Below, in pieces: positions 10,801 through 25,800 of a stretch of DNA of 64,000 bases. The notes under the pieces were generated by a model that saw only the letters and a program-made list of their open reading frames with translations, had not been told where the DNA came from and ran no database searches. The position numbers were made by a program, and so were the translations under genes. Position 1 is the stretch's first letter. Each line of letters begins with the position of its first letter. Source of the stretch: Petrosia ficiformis (taxonomy: Eukaryota > Porifera > Demospongiae > Haplosclerida > Petrosiidae); the NCBI GenBank assembly GCA_947044365.1, contig OX345636.1, forward strand, positions 16,293,115 through 16,357,114. The letters are read 5' to 3'.

Positions 10801-13800
10801 TCTTTTGTATTGATCGTATTGTCTTTGAAAGAGATTGGTGAGTCAATTTCAACTGATGCTGTTACAGGTAATGTAATCAACAATGCATTAAATGCACTAT
10901 TTTGCCAGAAGCATTGGGCTTCAGTGCCTAGCAAATCCAGACTAATATTACTAAATATATTATTACAAGTTAGCTCTAGTCCATCACCTATCTCAATTGG
11001 TCGATCAAATTCTATTACGAGTGATGTGATATTATCCACAAAGTGAATAGAATTCACTACAGGAGCGCTGTAAGCATAGGTAAAGAATCCATTAAAATCT
11101 ATATATTCAATTATTCCAGATGCTTGTCCATCCAGTGAAAGCTGCACTGTTACTTGACATGGAGAAGAAGAAGCAGGTAAAGTACAAGAAACTGTTGATG
11201 TATTAATGTACTGAGCTAGAATTATGTGATATCCATTGGAATCTATAACCTCATTGTTGCCACAACTTTCCATGTTACTAACAAGACAAGTGACATCTGA
11301 TGTGTTTATAATGTTTGTACCAGAGAACGTTAGAGTTGTCTTTGCGTTTAGGTGTCCTTTGGTAGGAGTGTAGCTTTCAATACTTACATCAGCATAACTA
11401 TCAAAGTAAAATATAATAGGATCTGTGAGTGGACCATTATCTACACTGACGCTTAGACTAAATTCAGTGTTTGGGTTAGCTACTGAGGGAGTGATGCAAA
11501 TAACAGTACTTTGGTTAGCAATATAGGCTGAGCCAATTGCCGTTTCATCATCAATAATGAAGCTGCATGTAACTGGTATTGACTTACTTTCAGAATCTGT
11601 TTGTGGTGCACCACAGTTTGGAACTAAGGGGTCATAGTAAGACCCATTTCTGAAAAACCCAGAACCAGTGATAGTGATACTGGTGCCACCTTTAGATGGA
11701 CCTCTGTTAGGGGAGACCATTACAATGTGCTGACAACCACAGTCATTACCTCCACATACACCACAATTATCGATCCCTATGCCACTATTGACTGCACCAT
11801 CACAACCATAACATGTTGTGCCATTACCATTGCAAACACCGCATAGGTCAATTGTTGTGTTAGCCAATTTTCCAGTGTTTCCTCCATAGCAGACTCCACA
11901 AGAATCCGTTGATGCTGTTCCAAAACAATCATCATTGCAGTCTGTATATTCTATGACAACACCATCTTCCCCAGGTAGTTGACAAATTTCACATGAGTCG
12001 GACTTAAATGGTCCATCACATACTCCAGTGCAGTCTAAATGCTGGTTGAATGTTAATTTGGTTTCAGATCCAGTACAGTATCCACAATCATCAATGATAT
12101 TAGTGCCATAGCATAGTCCAAAACAGTCCCTATAAACAAAAGACAAAACAGTAATTCAAATTAGTTACATTTGGTAAGTTCTCTTGTAAACTAAAGTGTT
12201 GAGAAACTACTAGGGAGCTGAGGTGACAGATTATCTACTGAACATACATTTTTATAGTTTAAATGTGTATGTACCACTATGGTTTCTATCACAATATACA
12301 TGAAAAAGCTTTATCTGCATTTCCATAGCAATATTTCATGAATTAATAGTAATAAGCTCAGATTCAATTCCTAACGATTCTATTTCAGTAACATTTTCTT
12401 TGTATTACATTAACTCACTTGTCACTGTTATAATCATGGTTAGTATTTCCTCCTGAACATATACCACAATCATCAATAAGTGCTTCTCCAAAACACATAT
12501 TAGAACAGTCTTTGAACGAGGTAGAAATATTCAGAGACTCTATCACTATACTGTTCAAATTAAGTTCACTAATGCACACAGAACAGGAACTAGTTTCAGA
12601 GAATGAGAGTGGAATACTATCACATCCTAAACATGTAGTATCAGTACCATCACACACATCACAACTATCATAGACTTTATTAGAACCAAATGTATTATCA
12701 CAGCCACTACAGGTATTACCATTTCCTCCACAAACACAACATGAATCATGGACCTTAGCTGAATTGATAATTTCATCACAACCAAATCGCGTGGCTTCAA
12801 TAACAGCTGATAACTCACTGAAATAACCAACAGGGTTGTATAGAGACTGCAATGTATCAACATATGGGTTTGCATTAATATTCATTTTTGAAATTTCATG
12901 TTGTCCTGGTGCTCCCTCTGAGCCATCCCATACTTTCACAGTTAGTGTAGGACTACTGCTATCCTGCCAATAGTAATGTGGTCTGGGTATATATCTAAGT
13001 TTATCATTGCCATGAAGCAAAATAGATCTTGTTTCAGAAATTTCAGCTGGGAAATTGATCCAAATATCTGTGTAGGAAATATTAATTGAAATCATGAGTA
13101 TCAACTTCATATAACAAACGTATCTAAACACGCACAAGCAATGAAGATCCTAGTTCCAAAGTGTGTACATTAATTGCACTTTGTGAATGAAATGTATAGC
13201 AAAAGATTGAGAAGGCTCATATGTTAAAATATTCTTTTCTGGAAGCTCAATGCACTAACATAAGTTATATTTAGAATCATTTAGATGAACTGACCTAATG
13301 AGTCTGTTAAATCCACATATGACTTGTTCCAATCTCCACGAGCATATTGCCACACTCCTTCACCATTTTCAATCTCTATCACAGCAAATCCCAAGAAATC
13401 GTCATCATTATCTATAGCTATCTGGGATACTAGACTATAGATTTTATCACCTGATACTGTACCAGGTACACTTTCATGACATCCAGCACCTGCACCGTAT
13501 TCACCATCTGATAGTTGAATAAAATGGAGTAGTTAACAAAACTATACAAGCCTGTAGTGCTGTTTCTACACATGCTATTAAACTCAAGCTATGTCACCAC
13601 AAAATGTCCCTAAGATTATGCTTGTACTGACCATATACCATACATATGATAAACATGCTACAAACAGTAATTTTTGCTACTGGTGGTATTGAGTATGTAT
13701 AAAGAGTGTTGCTAACCTTGGGTAACCATAGTAATTGGAAGAATACTGATCAGTGTTTCCTGCTTTGAATTCAATAAATACATTATTTCAGTCAAATTTA

Positions 13801-16800
13801 GGACATCATCTTTCACAGAGAAAGTCATGTATGTGCTACAAAAAAGGAAAAACAGGCTTAATAACAATACATAAATGTATCACAAATGATTATGATCTTT
13901 TAGTTCATAGATAATTAAAATTAATAAGATACTTATAAAATAATACCTGCTGTCAGATGCTGGGTAAAGACGATATACAATCACAGGTTCATTCAACACT
14001 AAGAACAAGATATCTTCTAAATGATCATTATCACCCACTAAGGACTCCATTTCTTGAGAAATAAGTGCTGTAAAAACTGAGTCATACGTATACTTGATGG
14101 TATAAGGAAGAGGAGTCAATTGAACAGTCGATTGAACGACTGATGGAAGTTCTACGATATTCACAACCATAATACCGGCATACTCAGCATCATTAATATA
14201 ATAGGGTGAAAGTGTTTCTTGTGTTGTTGTATATATGACTACATTATGAATAATATGTTCCATAGAAGAGTCTGGAATTACTCCATCCCATGGATATATA
14301 GCTATAGAAGTTTCACCATAGAAATTTTCAGATGGTAGATACCTCAATAAAGCTGTGGTGTTAAGTAGTAGCACTTGTTCAGAAGATCCGAGTATGTCAC
14401 TGATATAAACATACAACTGTGAATCTCCATTCGGAGAAACTTGCCAGTGCCCATTTTTAGTGGAATCAGAGATTGAGACAGCAACTCCTGGATTCTGTCC
14501 AGTACTTTGAGCATCAAGACGAGCTTTCCTGCTAGGATTAACATCCAAGATTTGCTGAAAGTAAGTGTTTTTGGCTTCTGCAGGTAGAAGATCTTCATAA
14601 TATATTTCCATCTTATTTTCATCCATAGAAGGAACACCTATAATTATAGATTCAGTCAGCACAGGTAAGTAGACTGTAGACACCGATATAACTATGTCTT
14701 GTATACTATCACCAGTATTATCCTCTAATCTGACATCTTCATATATGGATGATAACTGCAGATTACTATTTGAGTTTATAATAGGAGGCTCACTAAGAGG
14801 CAGTAGTAAAGCTGTCAATAAAGTGGAGCTCTCACTAACAGAGCCTGTACTAGTAAATGGAAGTGTACTGCCATAAAATGGTGATTGAAAGCGAACCAAT
14901 TGTGAAGAGTTACCTTCGAATCCATCCGTATTACCATCCCATGCTTTTGTTCTAAGCCATACAGCTCCTTCTAATTTGATCGTCTTTCTCCAGAACCTTA
15001 TACAGGCAGTGTTGGGGAGGAATAATGCAATTGATTCTGAAACACTAGTGTCAATAGTTACCCAAGGAGACAAGCTGGTACAAATTTGGCATTCTGTCAG
15101 AGATCCATAACATAGTGCATACTGCCATTCACCAAACTCTATAGAAATGTTTGCTACTGCAGTAATGGCAAGTCCAATTTCCTCTCCTTGTGAATCAACT
15201 CCTAAACTATCGTTGCTACCTAATAGCAAACCCACCATTTGACCATTATCTGAAGGCCACGTTGGAGAATAGGAATCGAGCAATCCAAAATATATCAAAT
15301 CTGAAGGTATACTTGGAGGAATATTTGGTAATTTACACACTGTTCCTTCAGCTAAACAATTATCTAGGATTTGACAGTAGTAAGCATTATATCCACAGCA
15401 ATATTTGATGTCGGAGACACATTCTTTAGTATCAGAGCAAGCCACTTCATCTTCAGGACATAGTTTACATAAGTGTGGTGCTGTTAAGTTTGAACACAGG
15501 TCAATGCCTTCACAATATACCATTCCTTCTCCACTGCATAACTGTCCTTCATCTGGTAATGTAGATGTCAAAGCACAAGACCTACTGTCATTATCATATT
15601 GGATAAGAGTTTGTTCAATAAGGCAAGTGTTTGTGTCACATGGTGAATCATGTGATAAGGAGTAACAAATATCTGTTGTTGGACAGACAGACTGGCCTGA
15701 AGGACACATGCCGTTGCAAGGTTTGTTAGTGGGAAGGCATTGCTTCAATACAGTGCAAGGAACCTAATTGATTAAAGAAGAAGCATATAACCATGGATAC
15801 AAATGAAGACATCAAAGTAATATTCAATGATGTATTGGATAGAAGAATACCTACCAAAGTATCATCTTCACAGTTATAAGTAATGCATAGCCATGATTTA
15901 GGAGATAAAATCTATAAATTAGAATAAAATGGGACTGAAATAAATTGTAATAACAATACACACGTAATTATATATTATAAGATAAATCTCAAGGACTATA
16001 CAAGAGTGCCTTCAATACTTACATGTCCTTCATTGCAGTATGTAGTACAGATAGGGTGGTCTGGAATAGCATAATTACACATTAAAGACCTCGCAGTAAC
16101 AGCCGTACAAAAGCCATCTGCAAAAACAGAATATATGTCATTAAACCAAATATCTGTTTTGTTTGTAATTTTATGTATACACACAAGTTGATACAACTAC
16201 ACATAACACACACTACAACATTACTATATTCAACATGTCATTAAATGGCTCACCTTCACAAAATGTTCCATCATTTACTGCACTTACAAGTACTGACACA
16301 TTTGACGTCTGATTGCCATCATAAGCTGATACAATTATAAAAGTATTATTCATCACATCTTCAGGTATAGTACTGTTAGTCTTGATAATCCCACTACTAG
16401 AATCAATACTAAACAAGCCTTCAATTGTCTGGGACTCAATGGCGTATATCAGGTCTTTGCTGAGAATATCGGTATCATAAGCACCAATGGTTGCTACCAC
16501 TTGACCAGCAGGTAGAAGTCGAATAACACTGATATTGTATTCTGTTTGATTGAATAATGGGATTTCATCATTGATGTCATTGACAGTGATATATATTGGA
16601 ACGCTTGTGGATCGTTGAATGGAATAACCAGCATCAATGGCTGATACAAGGAGCTCTATAGTTGGATTAGCTTCTCTGTTAATATGAGCAGCTGTGTATA
16701 TCATTCCTGTTGTTTCATTAATTGAAAATGTATTGATGTCATTTTGCTGGTGATTGACAGTAATTGTATAAATGAGGCTAACGGCATCAACATCTGATGC

Positions 16801-19800
16801 ATTTACTTGAATTACAAAAGATCCAATACGTATATTTTCAATAATATCTACTTCATAACTGTTTTGGCTAAACTCTGGACTGTGGTTATTGACATCGATA
16901 ATAGTTATATTGATTTGTGTTTCTGCAGTCCTAGCAGGTGTACCAGAATCTGTAGCTATGATTTTGAAGTAATAAACTGACTGTAATACATAGTCCAGTG
17001 GTGATGATAAATAGATAGTTCCGGTTGACAAAGATACGAAAAACGGAACATCATAATCTTGTGCATTGATAGAGTAAAATACATCATCGTTGTCACTATC
17101 AGTTGCTGATACCTGTAGTATTGAAACTCCAAGATTAATAGTCTCTTCTATTAATGCAGAGTATCCATCAAGCTGACTAAATATAGGAGAATACAGATTT
17201 TCGTTTAGTACAGATACAAACAATGTTGTAGTATCAGTACGGGGAGAAGGATTACCAAAATCAGATACTAGTAGAGACACAGTAATTATGCTACCCACTT
17301 CTTCACTGAATTCTTTATTACTTATAATTGTTCCATTAGCACGTATAATACTGAATGCATTAGGGCTGCTTTGATAGGTTATTGAATACACTAGTTCACT
17401 GTTACTTCCTTCATCTAAATCACTAGCAGTGACTGCGATGATCTCAGTGCCTAAGGAAGTACTACCAAACACACTAGCTCGGTAAAAGACTTCATCAAAC
17501 TCAGGATTATTATCATTTTCATCTGCAACAGTGATAGTGATGGTTACTATACTATACAAGATTGGATCAGCTAAGTGGTTGGATGCATTAACAACGAGTA
17601 TTACAGTGTCAGATATTTCTCTATCTAATGGCTCTATCAGAATGACTGATTGGGTGAGACTATCTATGGAAAAGTGTTCATTACCACCCACTACTTCCAA
17701 GCTGGTTTCACTATTAATTCCAGGAGAATCTAGATCGTTTGTGGAAAGTTTAATGACAGAGGTACTTGGTAGGGTAAGTTCTGAGAGGGTCAGTGAAAAC
17801 TCTTCATTATCAAATATTGGAGGATTGTCGTTGGAATCAATCACAAAAATAGTTACAATTGTAAACACTTTTTCACTTTCTACACCCAATGCTTGGACAT
17901 TCAAAACATAGTATGGCATATTTTCATAATCCAGATTGGAAATTAGAGTTATCTCTCCATCAAAGTTTACTTGAAATGTTTCCACTGTTGATGCTAATTC
18001 ACCATTTTTGGTAATGAATTGTATTGATGTAACCTCAGAGGAAAGTGTTAGAGTCCCAACGATTGTATTAATACTTGAAGACTCAGACTCCTCAAATTTG
18101 TATGTGCTAGTCTCAAATAACGGTCCCGTGTAGAACTGTGGATGGACTGTAATATCAACTACTACAGTGCTTGAGTGTACTCCATCACTAATTTCAATAG
18201 AAACTTTAACATTTCCAGGGGATAATGTGTTTGATACATACAGTGTACCAGTTGGAGTAATAGCAATGCTGTCAGAGTCAGAATCCATAAGATTGTAACT
18301 TAATGAATCAGTATTTCTGTCACTATCTACTGCTGTAAGATATGCAATAGGTGTGCCAATAGCTATGGCCTGCGAGATATTTAGACTATATTGCTCAGCA
18401 TATAGTTCTGGAGTATATTCATTGACGTCTGTTAATGAAATTATAAGTGTAGCAGTATCAGTAAGCTTTGGATAACCACTATCTGATACTACTGCCGTTA
18501 GTGAGTATGATGAACGAGACTCAAAGTCTAAGTTTCCATTTACATATATGGACCCAGTGCTGTTATCAATACGAAATGCATCTCCATGGTTACCAGATGT
18601 GATGGTATACTGTAAAGCTGCATTTGAACCAGTGTCATCATCTGTAGCAGTAAGAGTGACTACTTCATAGTCAAGTTCAGAATCTTCTGGAATGGAGGCT
18701 GATAAAATGGTGGAAGAAAAATGTGGAGAATTGTCATTTACATCTGTTATATTGACGATAATTGTTGTGCCTGCTGTGTGCTGAGGAACACCTAAATCAA
18801 CTACTCTAACAGTCAGTAAGTAGTATGGCTTGATTTCAAAGTCTATGTAATCCTCAACTGTAAGAATACCTGTTTCTTCATTCAAAGCAAATTTGAAACC
18901 AATATTTCCGCTAAGAATTGAGTACTGTAATTGTGCATTGAAACCATCATCGATATCAATAGCAGGCACTTCAAACACTGAGGTACTAAGAACTGAATTT
19001 TCTGGAACGAAAATCTGGTATGACTCTTGCTCAAAGTAAGGCGAGTTATCATTCACATCAACTACTTCAATTAAAATCTCTGAACTTGAGTTCAAACTGG
19101 GGCTGCCATGATCAGTCACAAAAACTGGAATGGTGTAATTATGAGAATACTCATAATCCAGATTTCCAGCAATCTTCAGTTCACCAGTATAAGCATTGAT
19201 CGAAAACAAATCTTCAAATTCAGTTGATATATAGAATGATAATTCAGAATTCTCATTAATATCAACATCACTAGCTGACACAGTCACTAATTTAGTATCA
19301 AATTCCGAATTTTCTAATACAGATGATGTGTATAGGGTTTGATTGAAGATTGGAGTGTTATCGTTAATGTCTAAAACACGTACAACAAGTTCAGCACTCG
19401 AGTTTAATTGGTCATTCAATGCATCAGTAGCTATGACAGTGATTACTAACTCTTCATCATTTTCTCGATCTAAAGTTTGGCTTAGATATAACTCACCAGA
19501 GCTGGCATTAATGTAAAAGAAATCTGAAACTTCATTAAAAGCTATTGAGTAAACGGAAATACTATTTGTATCACTGTCTGGATCAAAAGCTTCAACAATA
19601 CTCAATTGAGTGTCTATAGATGTATCTTCAGGCCAATATACAATGTAAGTATCATTTGTAAATGAAGGTTTGTTATCATTCACATCCAATATGGTTACAT
19701 TAACAGACACTTCAGTAACACTGCCATTTACTGGATCATCAATTGCAAGCACAGTAAAAGAATACATTTCTTGCACCTCTCGATCAAACATGACGGTTGA

Positions 19801-22800
19801 CACTATTATCCCAGTTACAGCATCAATTGAGTAATATTTTCCATCTTCAGTACTATTTGATATCAAATACGTTACGTTTTGTGAATCACTATCTGTAGCA
19901 TGTACTTGACCTACTTCTGTGTCATCTGGCTTGTTCTCTAGTATTGTAAATGAATAACTGGTCTGTTCAAACATGGGTGGGTTGTCGTTTACATCTGTTA
20001 GTATAATTGTCACAGTGGTTGTATCTGACAGAATGGGCTCACCACCGTCTTGCACAACTACCACAATTGTGTGAATGAAAGAAGCCATATCCCGATCCAG
20101 CTCACCATTAACTGTAATCAAACCAGTCAATGGATCAATGTCGAAAAGGGTTGCATTTGTAGAGTTGATAATATCATACTCTAGAACTGAATCAAGATCA
20201 ATAGCTCGAGGTTTTAAAACACTAGTTCCAATAGGACTATTTTCTGCTAACAATACTTTATATTCAGAGAAATCAAACTTTGGCGCAACATCGTTGATAT
20301 TGGTGATGTTGATAATCACTGTAGTGTAGGAATACTGAATTGGTTCAGCTAATCCATTATCAGCTCTGATAGTGACATTTATTGAAGATAAAAGTTCTGC
20401 ATCTAATTTTGTTTCAAGATATAGCTCTCCAGTTGTTTCATTTATCGTAAAGGTAGCAACTGGTGGATCAATAGCTGAAACATAATAAAATACTTCAGAA
20501 TTGTTGTTTTCATCATCATCTGTAGCATGGACTGTTATAACTTCTTCAGAGTATGAAATATTTTCTGAGAGTACTATTCTGTACACTGGTTCAATGAATT
20601 CAGGTGGATTATCATTAATATCATTAACTGTTATCACTAGCACACTTGTTGAACTCATTGCTGGGAAACCTTTATCTGTTACTTGTATTGTGATGTTATA
20701 AGAGTATATAGTTTCTCTATCCAGTGCCACAGTATTATAGACATCGCCAGTGGTACTATTAATGCCAAAATGGACTTCAGGAATAATGGACGTTATATTG
20801 TACCTAAACTCACTATTTGGTCCAATATCATCATCATTGGCTACTACTTTGTAAACAAAAGATTTAATGTCCACATCCTCTGCGAGTGATATTTTATACT
20901 CTTCTTGAGTGAATAATGGTGGTGAGTCATTTATATCATCAACTTTTATATATACCACAGCACTAGCAGTGTTAGGATCACTTCCTTTATCTTTTACTAT
21001 TACAGTAATGTTATGAGCATCCTTTTCTTCTCTGTCTAACTTCACTAGTGTTCGAATCTCTCCATTAGTTGGATGAATTGTGAAGAATCCACTACCTTCT
21101 TCAATTTCATATTCAACCATAGCATTTGCACCAATATCATTGTCACTTGTAGTAAGTGTAAAGGCAAGGACACCAGGTGTAGCTTCTTCTATTACTGTAG
21201 CATTGTATGGTAAAAAGAGAAACTGTGGTGTCTCATCATTCTTGTCTAGAACTTGAATATATATACAAGAAGAGCTTGAGAGTTTTGGTTCGAATACACT
21301 CAAGTCTGATGCTTCCACAATGACTACATATTCTTCTATTGATTCTCGATCAAACTCAATAGAAGAATATACCATACCAGTGTAATTATCTATAGTGAAA
21401 GGTGATTCCAAGATAGTAAAATTGGATGTGAACACACTATCACATATATCAGTAGCATTGGGACACTTTAAGAAGCAGTCTGATTTTGTAGTAACTATAT
21501 CAATAATGGAATATGAAACTTCTCCATTTTCATTCGAATCTGCGTCACTAGCTTCGACTTGCGATATAAACTGTCCTGACATCAAATTTTCAGAGACTGA
21601 AAAGTTATATAGTTGTTTAGTGAAAACAGGTATATTGTCATTAGTATCATTTATGAATATTGTTAAATTGACACTTGACGACAAAGGAGGACTGCCTTTG
21701 TCAATGGCGACAACTGAAAATGTGTAAAACTGAATAGTTTCAAAGTCAAGAGTAGGAGAAGCAGAAAGATTAACAAGTCCTGTTGTATTGTCAATGACAA
21801 AATTAGATTCTGCTCCATCATCGCTCACAAAATGCAAAAAGTACTCTATTACCATATTCACACCATCATCATTATCTACTGCATTTACTGTAACTATAGC
21901 AATAGATGGTTCAGCATTTTCGAATACATAGGCTTCATAGCTGACATTTGCAAATATTGGAGCATTATCATTAATATCTCTGATATAGATGGTTAAATTG
22001 ACTTCGTTGGATAGTCTCATATCGAGATGTGCACAGTCTGATGCTGTTATAATTAAAGTATGATACATGATGTATTCATAGTCAATTGGTTTTGCTACTG
22101 TTATAATGCCAGTCTCTGATTGAATTTCAAACAAGCCTAATGAATTTCCTGCTGTGATACTGTATACAATAATAGCGTTATCACCGGTATCTTGATCTGT
22201 TGCATTAACTTGAAAAACACTGTAGCCATATGGCTCATTTTCATCTATCTCCACTGTGTAGTTTGATTCTGAAAATTGTGGTGCAAATTCATTGACATCC
22301 AGCACATTAATTTCCAGAGTTGCAAAGCCTGTTAGCTGTACTATTCCATTGTCAACAGCTTCTAAAACCAAACTGTAAACCATAATCTTTTCTCTGTCTA
22401 AGACACGATTCAAATATAGCTCAGCCGAGGTTGAATTAATAGTGAAGGTATCGTTAACATTTCCTGATACTATGCTATATGAAATGTTTGAGTTCTCAAA
22501 CAGGTCTTCATCCACAGCTTGGGTTTGAGTGATGAACAATCCCACTGTTGCATTTTCGTAGACACTAGCTGTCAAAATTTCTGAAGCAAATTTGGGAATT
22601 ACATCATTAATATCTAGTACAGTTATATGGAGATAAGCATCAGTAGATATACCACCACCATCAGTAGCAGTCAGCGTTAAGTTGTATTCAGATTTCATTT
22701 CCCTGTCTAATTCAGACATTATGGATACAGATGAAGCCACATCTTGCACATCGGGATCAAAGGTTTCAAATTCAATGCTGAATTGTGATAGTGTATCTCC

Positions 22801-25800
22801 TGCAGTAATGGAGTACGTAAGATAACCATTTTTAATATTAAAAATTGGATTATCATCTTCATCAAGCACAAAATCGACTTGGTCTAAATCTGTTGCCAGT
22901 ACTTGTATAATCTCAGTCCCTATTGTAGTGTTTTCATGTAGCACTACTTCATAAAACTCTTGTTCCCAGACTGGACTGTTGTCATTAACATCAATGATAG
23001 CTATTTGTATAGCTGCTGTGGCTGACTGTTGTGGGACACCACTATCAGAAGCAACAGCTACAAGTAAATACAGACCAATTCGCTCACGATCCAATCCTCC
23101 AGGACCAACTGTGATGTTGCCAGTTTTAGGATCAATTTGGAAGTCATAATGTCTGTGATTACCAAGTAAGGCATATGTTATTTCTCCATTCATACCATAG
23201 TCATCATCATTTGCTTTGACTATGATACCTGTCTGAGAACCTATTTCGGTATTTTCATCAATGAACGTATTATAGCTGCTTGGATCAAACATTGGTGAAT
23301 GTTTATTGCCATCCAAAAGTGCTACTTGTACGATAACCCAAGATGAAAATAAAGGTGCAGAATTCTTATTCTCTGCTGTGATATTTAGTGTATATTGACG
23401 TTCATTGCTGTTGTAATCTAAAAGAGTGTCAAGACTTAGTTCTCCAGTGTTTGAATTTAAATGGAAAGTATTATCGTCATTTCCAGAAAGTATAGAGTAG
23501 GAAATTTTATTAGCTGGTGAAGAACCATCATTATCTTCTGCAATCATAATGAAGAATGGATCTCTTCGAGTAATTGTTTCATAGACAGGAGTAAAAAATG
23601 ATGTACTTATGAACAGCGGAGTGAACTCGTTAACATCTGTGATATCTATGTTAACTATGGCATATGATGTTAAGCCTGAGTTTTCAACTGAGACAGAAAG
23701 CTGATAAAATGCTTTTGTTTCAAAGTCAAGTTTGGATCCATCAACTGTCAATCCTCCATCAATAGTTAAACTAAAAACATCATTTTCGTTTCCATTGACG
23801 ATACTGAAAACATTAGCTGGGTTAGCTGGAATAACCAGTGAATACATATCAAAAAAGACACTTGAATCCTCATGTCCTTCTTCTATTTCTTCATTGTAGT
23901 TCAAAGTCATAAAACGAGGACCTCCAGAGCCTCTAATATGAATGGTGATTTCAGCTGTTGTGTTGAAATATCCATCTGTAGCTTGTACTGTGAAGTTGAT
24001 CAGAGATCCTGAGTAACTTGTCAACGACTTATCAACTGTGATAGTTCCAGCTGTGCTTGCTATAGTAAATAAATCATTCGGGTTGCCACTTATTATGCTA
24101 TATGATATATCAGCATTTGTGCCGATATCTTGATCTTCAGCTGAAACTGTTAAGACTTCATCATCTATTGATGCAGTGTACCCAACACTTGTGGTATATG
24201 TAGAAGCAGCAAACTGAGGGGAATTATCATTACTGTCTTGTACTTCAATGATAATGGTAGTGTAACCAAATAGTGGTTTATCACCTTGGTCTGTTGCATT
24301 GACACCAATATAGAAATATCTATTCCCTTCATAGTCTACTTCCTTCATTAATTTAAGTTCTCCGGAAGTTTGGTTGAGACTGAAAGTGTTGTTATCATTG
24401 CCATTGGTTATTTCATACAGTATTGTTCCATTGTGACCTTCGTCACCATCCTCAGCTGTCAAGGTATAGAAGATCGAATCTAACGTATTATTCTCATAAA
24501 TTGGTACTTTTATGTAAGGTTCAAAAGAAGGTGCTTGATCATTTAAGTCCAGTATAGTTATTTCTACAGGAACAGTAGATGCAAGTGGATTTTCATAATC
24601 ATTAGAGTTATTAGCAATTACAGTGAGTTGTATATTTGAACCAAGCTCTTCCCTGTTGATAAATTCAACCGTATAAAGAACTCCAGTTTCGAAATCGATT
24701 TCGAAATAGTCACTAAAGGAGGTTTGAAGGAGGCTGAAAGAGATAATCAAAGAATCATTATCTGAAGCAAGGACTTGCAATATATTGGTGCCAACTGCTA
24801 TATTTTCAACTATTGTCACGGCATAGTTCTCAGCACTGAATTTTGGAGGCAAGTCATTATAATTTGTGATAGTGATCACAACAATAGCTGTATCATTCCT
24901 TTGAGGTATTCCACCATCAGTGACAATAACTTGAAATTCGAAATAATTTATACTCTCGTAGTCCAGGATAGTATTAGTATAAAGATTTCCTGTTGTCTCA
25001 TTAACTCTGAAATAGAAGGCATACTGGGAAGATACAATGCTATAAGTAAGCAATCCATTGATATCGATATCATCATCTTCAGCATACAGTGATAGTATAT
25101 GTGTTCCATTCTCAGTATTTTCAGAAATTAAAGCTGAAAATACCGGCTGGAGAAAGTAAGGATCACGGTCATTAGCGTCAAGTATTTCAATATACACTGT
25201 AGCTGTTGTTGACTGCTGTGGGGTACCACTATCAAATGCAACTACAATCAAGTCAAAAAGGTCTCGTTTTTCTCTGTTGAATACTTTGAGTGTTGTGATC
25301 TCACCTGTTGTGGAGTTAAGCTCAAAATGTTTGGAGCTAAAATCCATGGCTATGTCATAGAAAACAAGTGAATTGTTTCCTTCACTATCCGGATCTATAG
25401 CCATGATGTAACCAACAGACGACCCAGGCACAAGATTTTCAAAAATTGAAAGATTTAATGATGTGATATTCCATTCTGGTGCCCTATCATTAATATCTTC
25501 AATGAATATTGTCATATCTACTGATGAAGAGCGTTGAGGATATCCAAGATCGCTGGCGACAACGTCTATAGTGAAATCTGGCCCTTCCTCCCAGTCAAGT
25601 GTTCCATTGACATATACGAGGCCAGAGTCAGGATCTACTGCTATACTATCACTCCTGTTCCCAAAAAGTGAAAAAACGATTCCATTATTCGGATAAGTAG
25701 CATCCAAATCTTCTGCAAATACTCTCCCTATTGAGGTATATAATTCTTCATTTTCAGTCACATAAAATACATATGAGTCATTAAGGAACTCAGGAGTGTT

